Source of the DNA: Emydura subglobosa
Taxonomy: Eukaryota; Chordata; Testudines; Chelidae
Direction of reading: 5' to 3'
Assembly (NCBI GenBank): GCA_007922225.1
Contig: ML679969.1
Location: forward strand, 15,187,999 to 15,251,998
DNA length: 64,000 bases
Position 1 is the first letter of the stretch, and each line of letters starts with the position of its first letter. The notes under the pieces were generated by a model. The model had not been told where the DNA came from, did no database searches, and saw only the letters and a program-made list of their open reading frames with translations. The position numbers were made by a program, and so were the translations under genes. Positions 11,542-23,710 of the stretch are shown here, piece by piece.

Positions 11542-11652
11542 GGCCTCATTCTCCTCTTACTCACACTGGCATAAATCAGGAGTGACTCCATTGACATCAG
11601 TAGAGACACAGCAGTAAAGCACTTTTCAGTGAGATGAGACTGAGATCCTCAC
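11542..11652. mobile_element. Palindromic MITE relic
   Basis: The start 'ggcctcattctcctcttact' and interior 'aatcaggagtgactccattg' follow the same pattern as the element at 9799. The right end 'gagatgagactgagatcctc' is a loose inverted copy of the left. Confidence 0.5.
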
Positions 11653-12859
11653 TCCTCCCCCCCCCCTCCCAATGCCAGCATGTATTCCTCAGAGTGTAAG
11701 CAGTACTTAGCACCATCTAGAAGAGGTATTGGTCACAATTAGCGATATACCTAATAAGAAACACCGTTTTTTAAAAGCAAGCATTTAAACCAAAACTTGC
11801 ATGATTAATGTGATTTTTGGGTGATTACTTTGGTGCAATCTGTTGATTCAGTATATGGGGGCTTTTGTGTTTTGCCAGTGTAAACAGTGCAGCCCTCGAA
11901 AACTATCAAAACTCTTCATCACAGAGTATTTGAATTTTCCTTCTTTGTTTTACTTATATAACGTTGACCCTCTTCCAGCTGTGAAGATTGTGTATTGTAT
12001 CTTTACCCATTGATCTTCTATTTATTTGTCTGTTGGCTGCCCTGAGTAGTATTTGTCGGTATTCCAGTGTAATCCTAATGGCAATTTGACTTCATAAAAT
12101 ATATTTCAAATCCCTTATTCCAAAATGTTTGAAGCATTGTTATGTATTTTTGCATCTATGAGTCTGAACTAGACTGTAGGAATATGCCATAGTAGGGAGT
12201 GGAGTGGCCAAAACTCCCATGGGATAAGCACCAATAGGAAATCCACAAGAGAGAATACCTCGGACCTCAGGTGACTCAAGTACGATTTCAGATAACAACT
12301 TCACGAACCTTCCATGCACTCTGCAAAGGGACAGTTTTGATCACTATGAGACCAGACGGTGGCAAAACAAAGCAAAACTACATGCACAAACTTCCCTTAT
12401 TTGTAAGGACCAACAGCACTTGCACTTTATCAAAGGAATATTCGCTCCCCTTTGTATGCTAAACAAACCAATAAAGGGACTGACCTGTAAAACTGCCAGC
12501 AGGAGAGAGAGAAAATTCAAAACTGCAAATACAATGATTCATCATGCAGAACTGTAATGTCCTGGCCTTTTATATGGTCAACTAAAAAACAACAAATTGT
12601 GTTTCATTCATTCCTTGTAGCTAATGGAAGCCCAAAAAAAAATGTAGAACTATATGATTGTGTGAGATAGATGCTTATCAGTTCTTTTCCTGTTATGTTG
12701 CAGAGAACACGTTCACCCCACACTCTGTATCTGATGATAGGAGTCAGCAGGTGCCGTCTTCTGTTTAGATTTACATTATGCCTACAGGCAGATTTCTCCA
12801 TGGGAATCTTATAGCAGCAGTATGCCTTCATCTTTCAATGCATCCCCTTTGTAGGGGGA

Positions 12860-13012
12860 CAGTTCACGTAAACTGTCTCTGCCTCTTTTCCTGGGGATAA
12901 TAATACTTTCCAAATCTATCTGGCCGGGGTATTGTGAGGATTAATTAGCTGATGTCTGTATCCTGTTTTGAACATGTTCAGCACAATATAAGTGCTAAGT
13001 ATTCTTATGTCC
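12860..13012 (+). mobile_element. MIR-like SINE 3' part
   Basis: The body 'cctggggataataatacttt', then 'tattgtgaggattaatt' and 'cacaatataagtgctaagta', follows the MIR-type order on the plus strand. The tRNA-derived head is missing or too decayed to see. Confidence 0.65.
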
Positions 13013-13539
13013 GATCAGTAGCATTGCTCTAGGGAACGCCACATGGTCTGCAGGAATTCTCAGAGACCACAGCAACGTTAGAGATAAGACACCCATGGCC
13101 TGCAGTGATATTCAGATATGTGTACGACACAAGATCTATGTTGTAAGCCAGAAATGTGTGTATCTCATTACATCATATACCCCGAGTGTGTATATGATAC
13201 ACTTAAATATAAATTTTATTTTCATCTCAGTGCATTGCAGATAGAGCAATTCAAACAAAGAACTAGGTTGTTTATCATGCCAGACAATTTCAGTTCACCT
13301 CTTTCAGTTTCCATTCAGTTCATTTTATTTGATGAAGAATACACAAATACACTACAACAATTAAGTTGCTATATGCTTCCCAAACTTGTAGAGATCTACT
13401 CTCTCTCAGTAAAGGTAATGGGTAGGAGTCAAAGGGTTACTTACACCAGGAAATCCTATTGCCTTGAAGCTAAATCTGCAACATGAACTTATTTGAGGTT
13501 CAGAACAGTTTGGTTCGTTTTTTGTGCCAAACCCCTATC
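13013..13539. other. Unique non-coding DNA
   Basis: A 122-codon frame at 13118-13486 has no recognisable domain, no promoter or splice context, and stops soon after. I treat it as chance. Confidence 0.5.
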
Positions 13540-13795
13540 CAGGCCTTATCCTGCCAACTGTAACACATGAGCAGGGCCTGATTGCATCAGGAGAAGTTTA
13601 AAGGACCAGAGCCTTCCATTTTACTTAGTTCTTGCACAGAAAAAGCTCCCATTGACTTCAGTAGGGATTTTCCCCAAGTAAGAACTGAGCAAAAATTGAG
13701 GAAGAACTTCAGGGCTTGAGACCTGTTCTAAAATTCTCTGAAGTCAATGGGAATTTTTAGATTAGGATTTTTGGTCAGGTCCTTGGCCCTCTTAT
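13540..13795. mobile_element. Composite palindromic MITE relics
   Basis: The stretch contains 'gctcccattgacttcagta' with 'caagtaagaactgagc', then 'ctgaagtcaatgggaatttt' and 'ggtcaggtcctt'. These are opposed copies of the same motif. It reads as one or two overlapping palindromic MITEs with a 'cctgatt'-type end. Confidence 0.55.
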
Positions 13796-15459
13796 CTACT
13801 CATGTTTCTGAACCTTCTGGTGTTATCTGAAAATAGAAGGCAATCCAAGTTTGTGCTTCCAGCCTTACTTCCATTGCAGACAGTCAGACAAGCATCCAGT
13901 CTTTTGACTTCTTATGCAGAGCTTCACCAATTACTAGTAGGAAATCGCTTAATTCCCTAGTTTACTGTTATTACAAGATTAATATTTTCAAAAGGCACAA
14001 GTGGTGTTAACACCTCGGAAAGATGTGCATCTTTCAGGAATGGCAGGATTGTAGATAAATGCTGTTGCGGTTTTATTGGCCTCCAGCCAAAGTGAAAAAG
14101 CATTGTCTTCATTGAGCAACATCTTTGCAATATCCAGACATCTCCTTGTACCTTAAAATGTAGTGGGAGAAATGGCCACCTCTGCCCAGCTGGCAAAATG
14201 GCTCAACCAGTTCAAAATATTATTTTAAAGATTCATTTCTATTTACTTCTTTTCCTCTGGCAGCTTGTTCAAGGGAGTTAAAAGATTTGTCAATCAATAA
14301 AAATTCTACATGTTATATATATAATTCACCCATACCCTTCAAAAATAATGCAGCTGGAGATTTCATTCAATCAGGTATGAAATATGTAAGAGATTTGCAG
14401 ACTAGTAAGAAATCCCTCCCCCATTTTAAAAGCCCAACTGGGGTTCAGTTTTTATTGCAGAAGTCACATGATGCTTCCCACACACTCTTTTTTGTATTCA
14501 CAACATTTGTAGACACATTTTTAAGAGTGCCATGAGTACAGATAATTGTTACTCTGAGAAAGAATAAATCTTGCACAAAACATACAGTTAGGGCACAGTT
14601 TTCTGATCAAGATTATTTTAGGTTCTGAGGGTTTTGTTTTTTATTTTTATTTATTATTGTTATTGCTTGTGAGAACATGTACAATGAAGTTTACAGTTTA
14701 TTTTCACTTTTGCCAAAATATTTTCTAATGTAAGGAATCTTTTACTTTGTAACCACAGTTTTACATAATGGAGTACCTCTTGTTATTTTTCTGTGAAAAT
14801 TATATTCTGTATGCGGACACACACATGCACACACGCACACACACTATCTACATACACACACACATAAACTACATACATGTATGTGAGTTTATCAGTCTTT
14901 AACGGGTTTAAACCATTGTGTCAGTTTAATGTTGTACTTTCCTTTTCTAGGCATATCATGGCCATATTACTACTAATAAATGACAATGGGTTTTCAGAAG
15001 GAGTCGAAAGGCTGTGTTTCCATACAGGTGAACTATTTTATCCAAGAGTGTTTTTTAATTTGTTTCTGTATTTCAAAGCTATGTACTTGGAAAGCACTGT
15101 ATATGCGACCCTATACTAATTTCCCTGTGTATATTTAGTACTCTGATGTTGCTATTAAAAAAACAAGATGAGAAAAACAAGCAGTTTTGACTTTAGGTTC
15201 CTATGACCACAACCCTTAAATATTCACTAAAGAAACAAAAAATCTCTTCAAAGGTGTTGCAGATAATTTGAGAGCCTACAGAAATGAATGGTGAAGCAGC
15301 TGCTACTGTTTGCCTTATTGTACTTGTGTTGGTAATTTTATTCCTGTAATCAAAAGTTAATGTATAAGAAAAATAGCAAACCATTTTTAAGGAAAGGAAA
15401 TCACATTTATTCAAGGAAGCAAAAATCAGAAAAAAAATAGCAGCAAGATAGAATTTCTC
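13796..15459. other. Unique AT-rich DNA
   Basis: No gene is seen. The region contains a CA-rich microsatellite (14816-14882). The frames at 14287-14535, 14877-15119 and 15193-15516 are short with no domain features. Confidence 0.55.
14816..14882. repeat. CA-rich microsatellite
   Basis: Interrupted CA units end in the perfect 14-base palindrome acatacatgtatgt. Confidence 0.8.
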
Positions 15460-15525
15460 AAGGCCTGATCCACAGCCACTGGAAACAACTCCCATTGCTT
15501 TTAGTTGGCTTTGCATCAGGCCCTT
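15460..15525. mobile_element. Short palindromic MITE ('ggcctgatccacagcc')
   Basis: The left arm aaggcctgatccacagcca and the reverse complement of the right arm (aagggcctgatgcaaagcca) agree closely, and 'actcccattgcttttagttg' lies between. At about 66 bp it is a compact complete member of the commonest palindromic family in this window. Confidence 0.65.
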
Positions 15526-16989
15526 AATATTCTCCTGTATGTTTCAATAGTCTTTTTTCCCGTGTGGATTAACAAAGATCAAGGGGAGAAGGACAGAGGG
15601 CATTCAATACAGCCACTGAAATCACCAACGTTACACAGGCAGAAGGCAGGCACAGAGCCCACTGTTAAATCCTTGGATTCTTATCTGATTCCAGATTGCC
15701 AAGGAAAGGGACCCTGAACCTTTGTCGATCTGCCCACAGATGCAATATTTTTAATTTGAATGGCAGAAAAAAAACTATCCCAGTCTATGATGTTCTACCA
15801 ATGGCTGAGAGCAGCTGGGAGTTCACTCTGGCTAAATATTAAGGGTTGGAACGTCTTCCTAGACTTCTCTCTATAGGCTGTATCTCAGTTACAGTATGTT
15901 TCTGGGAGCTTACGCTATACAATTCACCTTTTTCAGCACCATGCCCCAGCCCATCAGGAGAGCTGCCAACCGAGGCAGAAACTTCCTATTAACTTGGTTT
16001 TTTTTTTTTAACTCTAAACTAGATGGGTCTGACACCAAACCCTGCATCCTAATATCTCTGAGCTTCGGCAGATGTGTTCCAGGATCTAGTTCTACGTTGG
16101 GTTAGTGTTTACCATCGATCCACCTCCTTTGACATCTTGTATGGTATTACCTAATACAAGGCTAAGGTTCCTAACTATGTTCAGCCCCGTTCCCGCTAGG
16201 CATGTTATCATCTCACCAGTCGTGGCATCGCCCTTGGTAGTATCAGCAGAGACCCTTTTGCCAGGGTTGAATAGGAAAGGACACTGAGCTTCTCTCTGGC
16301 CACCCTTCGTGGACGTGAAGCATATGGACGGGGATGTGGGTGGAGTTTGACCTGCTTTTCCTCAGGATGCCTCCTTCATATGGATCAGAACAGGACTTGA
16401 GCTTCCCAAGCTGTGAATCTGGTACTTTTCAGGTGAAACTCACCCCTGCAGCCAGGATAGCTAAGACCCGTCTCTGTAAGATGCATGGTTGGCTGGCAAC
16501 AAGAGGCTGATTGATGGCACGATCCGCCTCTCTGCAACACACTGTCACACAGATGTACACAAGCGTCTGTGTGGGCGGCAGTGTACACCTGGCTCGGCTC
16601 TGACGGTCTGCAACCTCCACGGTCTGAGGCGTCAGCAACCTTCCCACACAAAACGCCGGGCCCACTGCTGCCAGTCCTACTAGTGCGTGGTATGAGAGGC
16701 GGAGGGGTGGAGGAAGCTGGCACCACTGGCAGAAAGAAGGGGTCGGGCAATGTAGAAAGAGACAAGAGCCGAGAGGGAGCGAGAGGCAGAGCTGAGAGGG
16801 AGGGAAAGGAGCTCAGACCTGAAGCGCCACATTGATTTCATTCTGTATTTACGGTTTAAATCATTCTCACCAGAACAGAAGCAAAAAGAATAAAGAAAAG
16901 TGCAGTTCATCCTGTCCAGGATCATCCCGTCTCAAATACGGGGCAGTTCTGTGGGCCAGGATTGTCACAGGAGGCAGACCAACAGACTG
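15526..16989. other. Unique DNA with a CpG-richer, purine-rich segment
   Basis: No gene is identified. From about 16560 to 16660 CpG dinucleotides are denser than in the flanks (roughly eight in 110 bp by eye). The segment 16685-16820 is strongly purine-rich. Overlapping open frames exist on both strands (16385-16835), which points to low stop density rather than coding. A CpG-associated promoter or first exon cannot be excluded. Confidence 0.4.
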
Positions 16990-17531
16990 GCTGAGAGTTG
17001 TCAGTCAAAAAGTTTTCCCACCAAAAATAATGTGGTTTCATCCAACAAATAAGTTTTTTCCCATCGGAAACGGTCATTTTTTAATATTTTTCCTATATTG
17101 CAATGGGAAGTTTCAAAATGAAATAAAAGGATTTGTTTTCATTCTGTTTCATGTCCAGCTGAACGTTTTGTTTCATTTTGGTTTTCACAAACTGAAAAAT
17201 TTTGGCAATTTCAAAAGGAGTTGAAGGAAGTTAAGGGAAAAAGGAAAATGGAGAAAAAAATAAAAACCCTGGAAACAATTTTTTCTATTGCAGTCAATGG
17301 CGAAAAAAAGGGGGAGGGGAAAATGAATTGAAATTTAAAATAGTTTTTTATTTTAAAAAAACAAAAAGAGAGAGCGAGAATTTCAATTTGAAACAAAATG
17401 AACCAAACATTCCATTTAGTTTCATGTAAAAATTTTCCTGAAAAAAATTTCAAATGTAAAATTTTGAATAAAAACATTTCTTTCAAAATTTTACACAGCG
17501 GGAAAAAACAAGTGTTTTGACCAGCTCCATT
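16990..17531. mobile_element. Foldback (long inverted repeat) MITE, about 540 bp
   Basis: The left end 'gagttgtcagtcaaaaagtt' mirrors the right end, whose reverse complement reads 'gagctggtcaaaacacttg'. Inside, 'ttttgtttcattttggtttt' on the left mirrors 'gaaacaaaatgaaccaaac' on the right, so most of the element could fold on itself around about 17260. The 'ttttgaccagctc' terminus is one I associate with abundant reptile non-autonomous DNA transposons. It has no transposase. The frames at 16832-17224 and 17211-17576 are by-products. Confidence 0.7.
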
Positions 17532-17828
17532 GACTAAACCGCGTCCTCTTGCATCCATAGTGAGTGCACACCCCATCTCTTTGCATGGACAAAGGAGCTC
17601 TTCTGCATGCTGATTGGATAGCTGCTCCCCAGCACAGTAGCACAGCTCTGTATGTCAAAGCCTGTTTGCACACATGACTACCATCAGCAAGAAAGAGATG
17701 GGACTGGTGAACATAGCAAGCTGCATACACACAGTTTGTGCTTGCCTGGAAAAGCTGTCTCACAACACATAAAAGGCATAAGCCCGCATGATGCGTTATT
17801 TTTCTTTGTGACTGTCTTGTTCTCGGAA

Positions 17829-18200
17829 GCAGCCCGAAGTGTGGAATAGGCAACGCCAGGCTTGGCAAAGGTAAGGCTGCATTTTCATTCTGTAGCAGAA
17901 TTATTAATAGCCTCATCAATTACTGCCTCGCCCTGCACCCTGCCGCAGCCTAAGCGCTGCAGTAAATTATGCATCTCCCCTCGTGAATGGTTTCTTTCTG
18001 CTCATGCTGAATATCTGCAGTTTACACAATGCCGTACAAATTGTCTTTTCCTGTTTTCCCAGCAGTTTTTACTTTCTTTCAGAGTTGTGCATTCCTCAGA
18101 TGAATGACCGAGAATTAACCTCCCATTCAAAAGGGAAAAAAAGAGTCTCATTAATCCCAAAAAGGCATAATGACCTCAGACAGATTGATGAATGAGGCTC
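17829..18200. other. Candidate conserved non-coding element with adjacent donor-like site
   Basis: The block has the look of vertebrate developmental non-coding elements: homeodomain-like 'attattaatagcctcatcaa', 'ctgcagtaaattatgcatct', and a moderate GC level without repeats. A good donor-like gtaagg follows 'ggcttggcaaag' at 17870. Conservation cannot be judged from one sequence, so this is a pattern impression only. Confidence 0.25.
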
Positions 18201-21200
18201 ATCACTGCCTTCAACAAGCAGAAACAGTATGGCCATTTTGGGCATTTTAATGCATTTTTTTTAAAAAGGCAACAAAAAAGCCAGGACACAATTAAAATAA
18301 ACTCATTCACTAACAAGCATGAGCTGAAGATGGTCTTTTTGCAATGCACCTTAGGGAAACGGTCCAGTTCTTATAGTCATGTCAGGCCTAACGAAGTCTG
18401 TGAGGTGCTGACATTTCCAGAAAGGGAGAGTTCTCAAATGGTTACAATTAGAGGCAGAAAAGATCTGCCAAGGCGTTTAGCCTTTCCCCACTGGGCTAAT
18501 CCAGGATTGTCTCTAGAAATGCTTTCTTGCACCCTGCCCCTCCCTGACATCCAGTGGGGCCAATTATGGCTCTATGAAAGACCAAGGAAGAGAACCACTT
18601 CTCATGGACATGTAAATAATTCAACAAGACAAGTCCAGCTGTGGGAACTCAAGGATCCAAACAACTGGGCAGCAGCATGGGGAAGTGCTCACGGCACCCC
18701 AGTACAGAGGTTCCTGGACAGGTTAAAGGAGATATTGAGGAGGAAGATGAAAGGAGCAGTCCTATAAAATGCATGGAGGCGGAGGGCAGGCTGACCCTTC
18801 TCCTAAGAACTTTGGGTTCAAATTACTTCAGGGGTCAATAATGTTTGCCAGGAAAACAAGTTGAGCACAGATGGTTCACTAACCAGATCAGTGTTTTGAC
18901 CCATGCGCAGCCTTTCCCAGTAAATTCCAAGGCCTGGTCCCTATGATCTCAAGGAAGCTACAGGAGGACAGCATAACCAGGAAATCCAAAGCTGTTCCAT
19001 GCTAGTCCAGATCCAAGGGCTACTCCTTGTAAGTCTCTTAGCAGTGCCATGGAGGAGCTCTACTGCTCCCGTCCTTTGGCCGCACATTAACGAGGCATGC
19101 TGCAGAATTAAATTAGCTCTTTTAATGGTAGGAGATAGCTTTTACTTTGCAGCCAATAGTTGAGCTCTGCTGCTTGAATCAAGGGTAGGTCTCTGCTCTT
19201 GGCCTGTGGTTTTCTGCCCTCTGAATTTGAGATTAAAGCACATCCTAACGTGCTACTTAGTTACACGCAAGCTCTTGTGGTGTCACGAGATCTCAACGCT
19301 TGAGCAATGCACTTGTAGTGCTTCAGATGTCCCTGGTCGGCAGGACACTGAATTAACATAGCCATCCTGCCACTGACGGGACAGCACTAAAAGCATCGCG
19401 CATTCACAGCATTCTCATGGGGTTGTTTTTCAGCACGTGTGCTGTTCAGACAAAGCTCCTACTGTTATGGATGAGCCTATGCAATCCACGAGGTCTCCTT
19501 CCCCTTGTGTAACATGGGGCTCCACCATTTCAGAGAATCCTTTTGGGAAGGGTTAAAAGTGCCTGAAACAGGGAAGTAATTTACATTTAATAGGAGAGTT
19601 ATCAAGTTAATTAAACATCATTATGGATGTTTTAAATAAACAGCTATGCATTAAGATAAGCGTCTATTCTATAACTGCTTAACCTAGATACATATTATAC
19701 ATAAAAGTGGATATTTGCTGCAAGTTGATGCATATTTTACTGTTAAAGTTGTATTTATTGTATGCAAATTGAGGATAAAATGGACAATAATAATTTAGAT
19801 TTGTGGTTTTCATGGCTTGCCTTTACACTGAACCTATTTTGACTGTTTTTGCAGCTGCGCTCTACTCTCTCATGCAATCTGTGTTTCCCAGATCATTAAA
19901 ACCATAGCAGACCAAGCAAGATGCCCCTTCCCCATCATGTTTCTGCCTCCTGGGATATCATTGCGGATCACATCTGGGAGACACCTGGGGAGACTGTGGT
20001 CATTTGAGTATCCAGATGCCCAATCATGAAAAAATATTCTTCCAAAATAGGAGCGTCCGAGGTGATAGCAGGTGCCGGGACAGTTCAGTACACCACTCTA
20101 GGTTTCTCCTGATCCTGTCCCACTGCAAGATGCTGAGGGGGCATCATGAAAGCAATTTCTCTGAGCCCCATGTTTTCTCAGGTCCCTGCTATGTCTAGGT
20201 GAGGAACAAAGTTCCCTTTTGAGTTTGAATGTCTGTAAACACAGCTATCTCTGTGGGATTAGCAACGAGCTGTTCAAAGCCAGCATGCTTTCAGAGGACA
20301 AACTAGTCATATATATACACCCGGCATGTTTGGAGGGTGGAGCCCAGCCAGAGGGCAGTATGTGTATGTGCAGAGAACGTGTTTGCTAAGCACATATATG
20401 TGCAGAAGGTGTGTTGGATCTGGATCTCCTGTTCAAAGACTCATCGTCCTGGAAAGCAATTCTAAAGACAGTCAAACAGCATCCCTAATGTATTGTAAAA
20501 ACAAACAAATGCGTCGTGTGAGTCTTGGCTTTATTGTTCTAAGGATGCACGGTGGTAAGGCAAGTTCTGTGGTTCAAATCACAAGATCAGTTGCTCTGAA
20601 GATTTTTACTGGACGTTATCCTAGGCCCTCCTTTTCATCATTTGTTTAATTTTTTTCCCTAGCAAGGTATAAAGATAAAGGTGAACTGCTGCATCCAGTT
20701 TTGGAGTCTGAGGACAACCTAATCGAAGAATTAGAGCCTCTAAGAGTTTGTATGTCAGCCCACTAGTTTACATTTCTACGGCCGCCTCAGGCCAATGAAC
20801 ACACACAGTGGAATTGAAGAAACACTCAGGTCTCCCCAGAAATTCAATTTTAAAATCAAAGGGACTTAAAACCATGCTTTAATGCTTTGGGAGAACAGGG
20901 TTAAAGCCAGTACATAGCAGGGAGCTGAGCCTAGACCACTTCTGGTGCTAATCCACTAATCCACACAGGTGTTCATGCATTTCTACCCATACTTATACCA
21001 ATAAAATATCCTCCCAGCCACTGATGTTTGTTAGCACGGGAAAAGGAGCACAGCAGATCATGTTGCAAACTGGATTTCACCAGCATGTTTTCAATGAAAA
21101 TTTTCCTCATTATTTGCCCAGGTTCACTCATTCCCCAAGCTGTGCCATGATAATGGCAGCTGTCAAAGCACAGAATGGCTTGGTCTGCCCTGATAAAGAG

Positions 21201-22019
21201 GCTCCCTGCAGCACCAGGAGCTTGGTGTCAGTTTGCGCCAGGGATGTGAAGCGAACAGTTTGGTAACATCTCAGAAAAAAAGCTTTCACTTAAAAAAAAA
21301 AAAAAAAAAAAAAAGACCACCTGCAAATTATATTCTGATTGGTTCTCTTTTTTGTGTCTGTATTTCCCTCTCAACTTTCCTTGCTTCATAGCTATCTTCT
21401 ACACATTGCTGCCTGTGGCAACACAGTCAGAGTAACCAAACTAGAAAGCTCCTATATGCTTCACTGCAAGAAGAGCTGTGCTAATGTCAGCCAATGATAC
21501 AGAGGCATTTGTTGACTTAATGCTGCAATCCCACTAATTCCTTCCATCTGGTTTTTTTCCTGCTCTGGGGGGTTCTCCCTCTGAGAAGTGACCTATTTGC
21601 CTGCTGAGTTGCAATCTATAAACTTGCCCACCATGAAGCACTGTGATAAATGCTGTAGTAGAATAGCAGCATGACTTAGCAGCATGGATGCAGTGAGGAG
21701 ATGATATTACAATAATTGCACTCTCTTGGCCTGTGGCTCTGGCCAAGCTGCCCTAACAGAGCAGAGGAGGAATCCACGCTGTGACTCTGAGAAGCTCCAG
21801 TCATGTTAATTAGGCTGCATTCCTGCTTCATTAATGATGCAAAGATGTGTTGGAGGCAGACTACCTTGTTTTACTGCAGCTCTGCAGTATGACTGTTCCC
21901 ATTATGCCCATAGCATCACAAACTCTTGGCAAAGCAAGCCTTCCTATGCTCTATGCCATGACATCAGATACTCTGCATGTTGAAAGCCTTTTTTCCTTTA
22001 ATTTTACATGTCTAATGAA
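18201..22019. other. Unique non-coding DNA
   Basis: The region holds no recognised gene. The longest frame (191 codons, 18192-18767) shows no domain or signal. AT-rich 19560-19800 and 21780-22015 have the TTAATTA-type motif density often seen near developmental genes. A 23-base A run lies at 21292-21314, and the palindrome gcacatatatgtgc is at about 20391. Confidence 0.55.
21292..21314 (+). repeat. Poly(A) tract
   Basis: This is a pure run of 23 A. I looked upstream for a processed pseudogene or SINE that could explain it and recognised none. Confidence 0.9.
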
Positions 22020-22115
22020 TTATGAGCCAGATCTCAGCTGGTGGAAATCAGTCAGCAGAGCTAGGCTGATTTCACTGGAACTAGAATGATTGACATTAGC
22101 TGAAGATCTGACTCT
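22020..22115. mobile_element. Palindromic MITE ('gagccagatctcagctgg')
   Basis: The left arm gagccagatctcagctggtg and the right arm 'tagctgaagatctgactc' are inverted copies, with 'ggctgatttcactgg' between them. This is a complete short palindromic element. Confidence 0.65.
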
Positions 22116-23277
22116 GTTTGTTTGAAGAACCCTTTACTGACCATTTGATGTGCACTTTAGAAAAGATATCTTTACACCCCCTGGAGACTGTGGTTTGGAG
22201 AACACAACTGGCCTCAATGAAACAGGATGGTGATCTCACTCATTCCAAGAGTGAGAGAGGCTGACACCCCTTGCTGATACTTTCAGCCAATATTCAGCAG
22301 GGCTGTGAAGGAGAGAATACCTTCTACCCCTCACAATGATATAAAAGATGTTTTTAATTTTCATAGACATGAAAGCTTCTCCCTTGAAAACTGGGTCTTT
22401 CTTTACCATCTACAAGTCAGCAAGGAAATGTTGGAATGATTGGGATATGCAGTGAAAGAAAAAGAAAGAAAAAGAAAAAGTTAGTTGGAACAAAATAATT
22501 TCTGGAACAACATGAATATTTATGCTCTTCTGTGCCAAACAAGACACCCAATGGCATGTGGAAAGTGGAACTGGATATTACACATCGCACTATTTGTCCG
22601 AATGCCTCTGAGAATACCCTATTATACAGGGAAAAAGTGAGGGGCAAAATGAGATGCTCAATTTTGGACCAAATTGCCAGCTTAAATCACTGTGAAGGTG
22701 TATATAGGCTAAGAGAATGGGAATAAGCATGAAGTTATATCTCTCAGTCAGGGGAGCACTCTATATTGATATGCAAGTGGGATTCAGGGAAAGAAATAGT
22801 GTACTGGAATTTTATTCCATTTCTTGCTATTTATCACATTCACGTCAGGAGACATATTTAGCAGCTCAAGTTGTTATGAGTGTCATTTCTGTAAGAGCAA
22901 AGGAAAAATATTATTCTAAGCTCTGTGATACAGGAGATCAGATATTATGGAATTTGATGTAGGAGATGGATGGCTGGAGCAATATTGTGTTCTGTGCTCT
23001 TCTGTATTTGAATGTGTTTCATACAGAATACAGCTTCTCTAATGGGCTTAGACAATCCATAATGCTGCAAGAGAAAAGAAGCAGACATGTCACAATTTTA
23101 TCATCAGCAGTTTTATTTTTGCCTCATATTTATGTCCCAATAAAGATCACAGCCCTCAAGGCACCACAGTTCGTAAAAGAACTATGCCTAAGTTACTGCC
23201 CTAAGAATCCCTTGGAGAACTGGTGCCTCTCGGCTACGTTCCTGAGTAGCTCAAGTACTGTTTATCTAAGGTCCCAT
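22116..23277. other. Unique non-coding DNA
   Basis: A purine-rich AAAG-type stretch lies at 22452-22482. The frames between 22417 and 23292 (64-108 codons) carry no recognisable domain. Confidence 0.55.
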
Positions 23278-23710
23278 TACTGTAGTATCTGAGCACTTCC
23301 CAGTCCTTAATGTCTGTATCGTCACAGCACCCCTGTGAGGCAGAGCAATGCTGTTATCCCCCTTGTACAATAGGGAACTGAGAAACAGAGAGACTCAGGG
23401 CTTGGCCACACAAACAATTAGACCACAGCAAGTGGGGGGGGCTCATTGACCCAAACTAGCCTGCCGTGGCATAACAGTCGGCGTGCACCCTGCTGACACC
23501 CATTGACAGTTCATGAAGGCAAGGCCCGCAGACAGTGAGCTGCAGCAGGCTTGTGTGGGGGACAGTCAGACCCCAGCTTGCCACAAGCTAACTGTTTGCG
23601 TAGACAAGCCCTAAGTGAGGTGCCCACGTCACACAGGACTTCTGTGGAGGAAGAGGGATTTGAACCCAGGTCTCCCCTGGGCGAGGCTATTGCCAAACTG
23701 CTGGGAGCAT
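23278..23710 (-). mobile_element. MIR-like SINE split by a hAT MITE
   Basis: The left half runs 'ctgtgaggcagagcaatgct' to 'actgagaaacagagagact'. The right half resumes with 'ggtgcccacgtcacacagg' and 'gggatttgaacccaggtctc', where a tRNA-type B box is visible in reverse. Between them (23396-23613) is a foreign element. Removing it restores the expected SINE order. Confidence 0.75.
23396..23613. mobile_element. hAT-type MITE nested in a SINE
   Basis: The terminal inverted repeats are cagggcttggccacacaaac on the left and, as reverse complement of the right end, tagggcttgtctacgcaaac. These are the 'gggcttgtctacac' termini of a common reptile non-autonomous hAT family, also seen at 49019-49306. 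No clear 8 bp target duplication is preserved at the junctions. Confidence 0.75.

Larger units (their letters stand above)
9894..12859. other. Mostly unique DNA with three MITE relics
   Basis: Apart from the MITE fragments listed at 10217, 10664 and 11542, I see no gene or family repeat. A run of ten C residues lies at 11657-11666. The 60-67 codon frames at 11111-11325 and 12271-12462 lack domain features. Confidence 0.55.

Noticed and set aside
15600..15720. Possible MIR-like fragment ('gttacacaggcagaaggcag')
   Set aside because: The match is too short and the neighbouring sequence does not continue the SINE order.
16385..16765. 126-codon minus-strand frame
   Set aside because: Overlapping frames exist on both strands in a CpG-richer, purine-biased segment, and there is no domain.
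18192..18767. 191-codon open frame
   Set aside because: No recognisable domain. The frame starts at an arbitrary ATG in unique DNA and its composition is not coding-like.
21292..21314. Poly(A) run as a sign of a processed pseudogene
   Set aside because: No recognisable mRNA-derived sequence was found upstream.
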